DNA from: Ophiosphaerella korrae
Taxonomy: Eukaryota > Ascomycota > Dothideomycetes > Pleosporales > Phaeosphaeriaceae
Direction: 5' to 3'
DNA length: 10,311 bases
NCBI GenBank assembly: GCA_028456385.1
Contig: JALNQF010000953.1
Location: 1 to 10,311, forward strand
Within the stretch, counting starts at the first letter, position 1, and every line of letters starts with the position of its first letter. Below, in pieces: positions 8,540-10,311 of this stretch. A program made the translations under genes and the position numbers. The notes below the pieces were generated by a model. The model was not told the origin of the DNA. It ran no database searches and saw only the letters and a program-made list of their open reading frames with translations.

Positions 8540-9126
8540 GACACCGCAAGGAATCTCGAAAACAAGGCGTTGGAAGGCTTGTCGAGCCCATTGAAAGTGT
8601 TGTTTGACATGAATCTCATGAGCTTGGAGGTATTGGCGGAGTCCATTCTTCCTTGCGTATTCTAGTCTGATGCCGGATTCGAAAGTATCATAGAATATTA
8701 GCAAGCCTTCGTGGCCGCCGTGCTGCTAGAAGCGCTCGTAGATCCGTCGTTCAACATCGATAGCGGGCTCTTCTTCTACTTGGTGAGGATATTTGACGAC
8801 GGTGTTAGAGGGCGGATCCATAAGCAGATGACTTGCTTGTCATGTCACTCCTACATGTGCTACTAAAGCTTCTGCTCCCAATCTTAGGATGCCTTGGGTT
8901 TTCCTTTTTCTGCGAAGATCCGCGCCGTTTGACAGTATCCAAGCAGTGGTTTTCTTGTAGCCCGCAAAGTGTGTTTCTAGAGGATGTCCGCCTTTCACTC
9001 AAAAGTCTCGAGCAGTTTCTGCATAACCCAAGTGAATCGAGGCTAGCAGGGCTCAAGCAGAACCTGCGATCTATCGACTTACAACTCAATGGATTGGAGA
9101 ATAAAAAGTCGGAGGTGTCGGACTAG
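8540..9126 (+). pseudogene. Helical protein remnant with two in-frame TAG codons and a frameshift
   Basis: One frame reads NLENKALEGLSSPLKVLFDM and LMSLEVLAESILP, a TAG at 8663-8665, SDAGFESIIEY, a TAG at 8699-8701, then QAFVAAVLLEALVDPSFNID and FFYLVRIFDDGVRGRIHKQ before losing sense near 8835. Sense resumes in another frame (about 8845-9126) with LTVSKQWFSCSPQSVFLEDV, then SLEQFLHNPSESRLAGLKQN and SIDLQLNGLENK, ending at a TAG. Composition and amphipathic helices on both sides of the stops suggest one former protein. Both TAGs could come from CAG by a C-to-T change. I do not recognise the family with certainty, and it might be the 3' part of the preceding coiled-coil gene rather than a separate one. 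Confidence 0.45.
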
Positions 9127-9278
9127 GATTAATACCTGTAGGTTGCCCCGTGCGCTGCTACCTTGGACCAAGAACTAAATGAGCTTTCGCGAAACTTTCA
9201 ACTGGCCCCACTCGTGCAAGGTTCCACCTCTCGCATCGTAAAAAACTAACTCTTTAGAAGGACAGTCGATAAGGGTCT
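9127..9278. other. Spacer with no recognisable feature
   Basis: No frame reads as protein. An ACTAAC followed by CTTTAG (9245-9256) resembles an intron 3' end just upstream of the Cys-rich frame, but no convincing donor at the right distance was found. Confidence 0.4.
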
Positions 9279-9542
9279 GTGCAAAAAGGTGCAACTTTTG
9301 CTGATTTCACGACCACAAGTGCCCGGAGAGCATCGGTGCAGTTGTTTCCGTACGGATCTGGACCGAGTGGCGGGTCACCCTGCCCCAACATAAAGCTACG
9401 CTGTTCCCGGCACCGTGAGCGACATCACTTCTCCTCAACCACAACTTGGTTCCTGCGAGGAATTGAGGAACCATTTCCGCTTGCGAGCCCACTGCATCTG
9501 GAGCCTGACTGCAAGTTCTGTTTCCAACCGTACGAAGCCTAG
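9279..9542 (+). CDS. Short Cys/His-rich ORF, possible metal-binding fragment
   Basis: The frame is open for 87 codons, from a GTG used only as the first codon after an in-frame TAA (9270-9272), to a TAG at 9540-9542. There is no ATG at this point, so it is probably the 3' part of something larger. It contains Cys and His in a plausible chelating arrangement: SPCPNIKLRCSRHRERHHFS, and later CKFC shortly before the end (CFQPYEA). Just upstream another frame reads VCAKRC, which would add a further Cys pair if a 1-nt shift near 9290 is assumed. No named zinc-finger family is recognised. An antisense frame (9307-9573) overlaps it; the plus-strand frame looks more protein-like. Confidence 0.38.
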   Translation: MQKGATFADFTTTSARRASVQLFPYGSGPSGGSPCPNIKLRCSRHRERHHFSSTTTWFLRGIEEPFPLASPLHLEPDCKFCFQPYEA

Positions 9543-9558
9543 CGCTTGACGCGATACG

Positions 9559-9848
9559 ATGACACCTTCTCATGAGGCACTTTTGCCCAGCAACGACGAG
9601 ATCGTAGACTTATGCACGACAATTGCCCCTTTCGCAGCATCTCCGCACGGAAATCAAACTGGTGAAAATTTCCGACAACGTGGCCGTGAAATTTGGACTT
9701 GGTGTTCGAAAACAAGAAGCTGCAAACCAAAGCTACGTGTGCGTAGCCAAGTGGACACAGTAAAGTCTTGTATGTTCCACATGTTTTTCGATTCTTTAGA
9801 GCCACTCTATTCGGATCTGACATGGCCCTAATTCAGAAGGCAATGTAA
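9559..9848 (+). pseudogene. APH-like (aminoglycoside phosphotransferase / protein-kinase-like) N-lobe fragment
   Basis: The start is the ATG at 9559 with LLPSNDEIVDLCTTI. Sense then moves to a second frame (about 9620-9750) with QLPLSQHLRTEIKLVKISDN and VAVKFGLGVRKQEAANQSYV, touches the first frame again at VDTVK (9751-9765), and moves to a third (9765-9848) with VLYVPHVFRFF. This is the order seen in fungal APH-like kinases: a D-I-V start, the ATP-binding Lys in VVKFG, the Glu of helix C in QEAANQ, and the P-x-V-x-R-F-F strand leading to the hinge. The catalytic HxD and DxD loops should follow, but a TAA at 9846-9848 and non-coding sequence come instead. It is therefore frameshifted and truncated. 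Substrate unknown; members of this fungal family are generally not antibiotic-resistance enzymes. Confidence 0.58.
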
Positions 9849-9957
9849 GGTAGAAGGTAATGACACAATGACTTGGATAGATCTGGAGCTACCAGTTTGT
9901 CTCTCGATTGTCCATCATTTACGATGTGATTGAGGCTAAGATTTTTGGGTTACTTAA
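9849..9957. other. Non-coding spacer
   Basis: Short A/T-richer stretch after the truncated kinase-like fragment. It shows no protein frame and no motif I can name. Confidence 0.4.
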
Positions 9958-10098
9958 ATGGTGCACTTTGAGCTCTTGGATGGCTCTCTTGTGATTGCAC
10001 CACAGTGGGATGCAAACTCTCTCGTGGCATGGACGCGAACGGGCGGACCGGCCCAAGCGGGGAACCCAATTAAAGCCGACACAGCGGACGATGTTTGA
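9958..10098 (+). CDS. Small possible ORF (46 aa), frame stays open beyond its TGA to 10254
   Basis: An ATG at 9958 directly follows an in-frame TAA. It gives MVHFELLDGSLVIAPQWDAN, then SLVAWTRTGGPAQAGNPIKA, ending at a TGA at 10096-10098. The same frame then stays open for 51 more codons to a TAA at 10252-10254 (for example LVRTEVVTVLGELHTSLAPP). Alternating hydrophobic residues in the first part look like beta strands, so this may be another stop-interrupted remnant. No family is recognised. An antisense open frame covers 9954-10301, so the evidence for either strand is weak. Confidence 0.22.
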   Translation: MVHFELLDGSLVIAPQWDANSLVAWTRTGGPAQAGNPIKADTADDV

Positions 10099-10311
10099 TT
10101 GGTGAGAACTGAAGTGGTTACGGTATTAGGGGAGCTGCATACATCCTTGGCGCCTCCCTTTTTGAATATAGCTCGCCTGTCCCGTCCCGTCCTGTCTGAT
10201 GTTACAAGGGTGGTGCACGAATTCTTGAGCATGGCTCGTGCAGCGCATGGGCCATAAAAACTTATCGACGATTCTTTACTCCAATAGAATCCTATATACA
10301 ATTCAGTACCC

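Larger units (their letters stand above)
6373..8594 (+). pseudogene. Coiled-coil protein of unknown function, multiply frameshifted
   Basis: Start ATG 6373 (MPLILAEELDTLTVQDIQEW). Exon 1 is 6373-6461 and exon 2 is 6525-6712. Exon 2 switches frame near 6580, where ERWARLQ would continue as VGPGSGLLRVLPTFLYEDAL if one base were present. After the second intron an exon begins at 6770 with QISPRRSPSPSE, then charged helical sequence (about 6850-7325: FLRRRADDKYKEL, LERELERAKRELEPRKEEV). The sensible frame then changes near 7325-7360 (to RYDEKISRAQKEVEMAQKRL), at 7763 (TAG; resumes as SHMRERLQVEQDRVAEM), near 7835 (RKHERDLFQREK), near 7925 (EFPEIAAKYAPS) and near 7970 (SNGDHQGG), ending in a basic tail with RRSKRISQQ and stop TGA at 8592-8594. 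Protein sense resumes at each switch with no gap large enough for an intron, so these are indels. No catalytic domain is recognised; coiled-coil segments suggest a structural or scaffold role. The final 15 or so codons overlap the next remnant and may be wrong. Confidence 0.62.

Noticed and set aside
8281..8704. Minus-strand frames with hydrophobic runs (8281-8646 and 8468-8704)
   Set aside because: They are antisense to the plus-strand basic tail and helical remnant. The hydrophobic runs arise from reverse-complemented basic and polar codons, and no family is recognised.
9954..10301. Minus-strand 115-codon frame at the right end
   Set aside because: It has no recognisable motif and overlaps an equally open plus-strand frame. 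It is not listed as a gene.
1..10311. Transposon, tRNA, rRNA, CRISPR or integrase signatures
   Set aside because: Reading the frames and terminal sequences by eye showed no transposase or reverse-transcriptase motifs, no cloverleaf and no regular spaced repeats.

Overview
The window looks like nuclear DNA of a filamentous ascomycete (Pezizomycotina). Its introns are short (50-63 nt), with GTRNG-type donors and CTAAC/CTGAC branch points. The start codon at 6373 follows a long pyrimidine-rich leader, and the protein families are typical of fungal accessory gene sets. I see no prokaryotic operon structure, tRNA, rRNA, CRISPR array or recognisable transposon.

Layout, left to right. (1) Positions 1-3257, minus strand: two tandem paralogues of an uncharacterised fungal multi-pass membrane protein sharing an RPPGYLQxNE motif. 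The left copy (running off the left edge) has an in-frame TAG and then a frameshift. The right copy has a clean 60-nt intron that the left copy lacks, and one in-frame TAA. (2) Positions 3396-5963, minus strand: one broken gene with an FHA domain, a Ser/Thr protein kinase domain, a nuclear-localisation-like basic patch and two KilA-N/APSES-type DNA-binding domains. All kinase motifs are readable, but the frame is broken before the glycine loop, by a TGA after the catalytic loop, and by a deletion in the C-lobe. (3) Positions 5964-6372: a divergent intergenic region with an E-box-like GTCATGTGAC and a CT-rich leader. (4) Positions 6373-8594, plus strand: a broken gene with two 5' introns, then a long charged coiled-coil protein that hops through all three frames at sites with no intron signals, ending in a basic tail. 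(5) Positions 8540-9126, plus strand: a coherent reading frame with two in-frame TAG codons and a frameshift. (6) Positions 9279-9848, plus strand: a short Cys/His-rich ORF, then the N-lobe of an APH-like (aminoglycoside phosphotransferase/protein-kinase-like) fungal enzyme spread over three frames and truncated. (7) Positions 9849-10311: no confident gene, only a weak open frame.

Taken together, the window reads as an accessory, decaying segment: nearly every recognisable gene carries at least one break, by substitution to a stop, by 1-2 nt indels or by a small deletion. The most distinctive content is the FHA-kinase-double KilA-N architecture, which would join phosphopeptide recognition, phosphorylation and DNA binding in one polypeptide. 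I did not find evidence that the genes act together in a pathway. Sequencing error in a draft assembly remains a rival explanation for the single-base frameshifts. It explains less well the stop substitutions, the missing kinase segment and the substituted glycine-loop residue.
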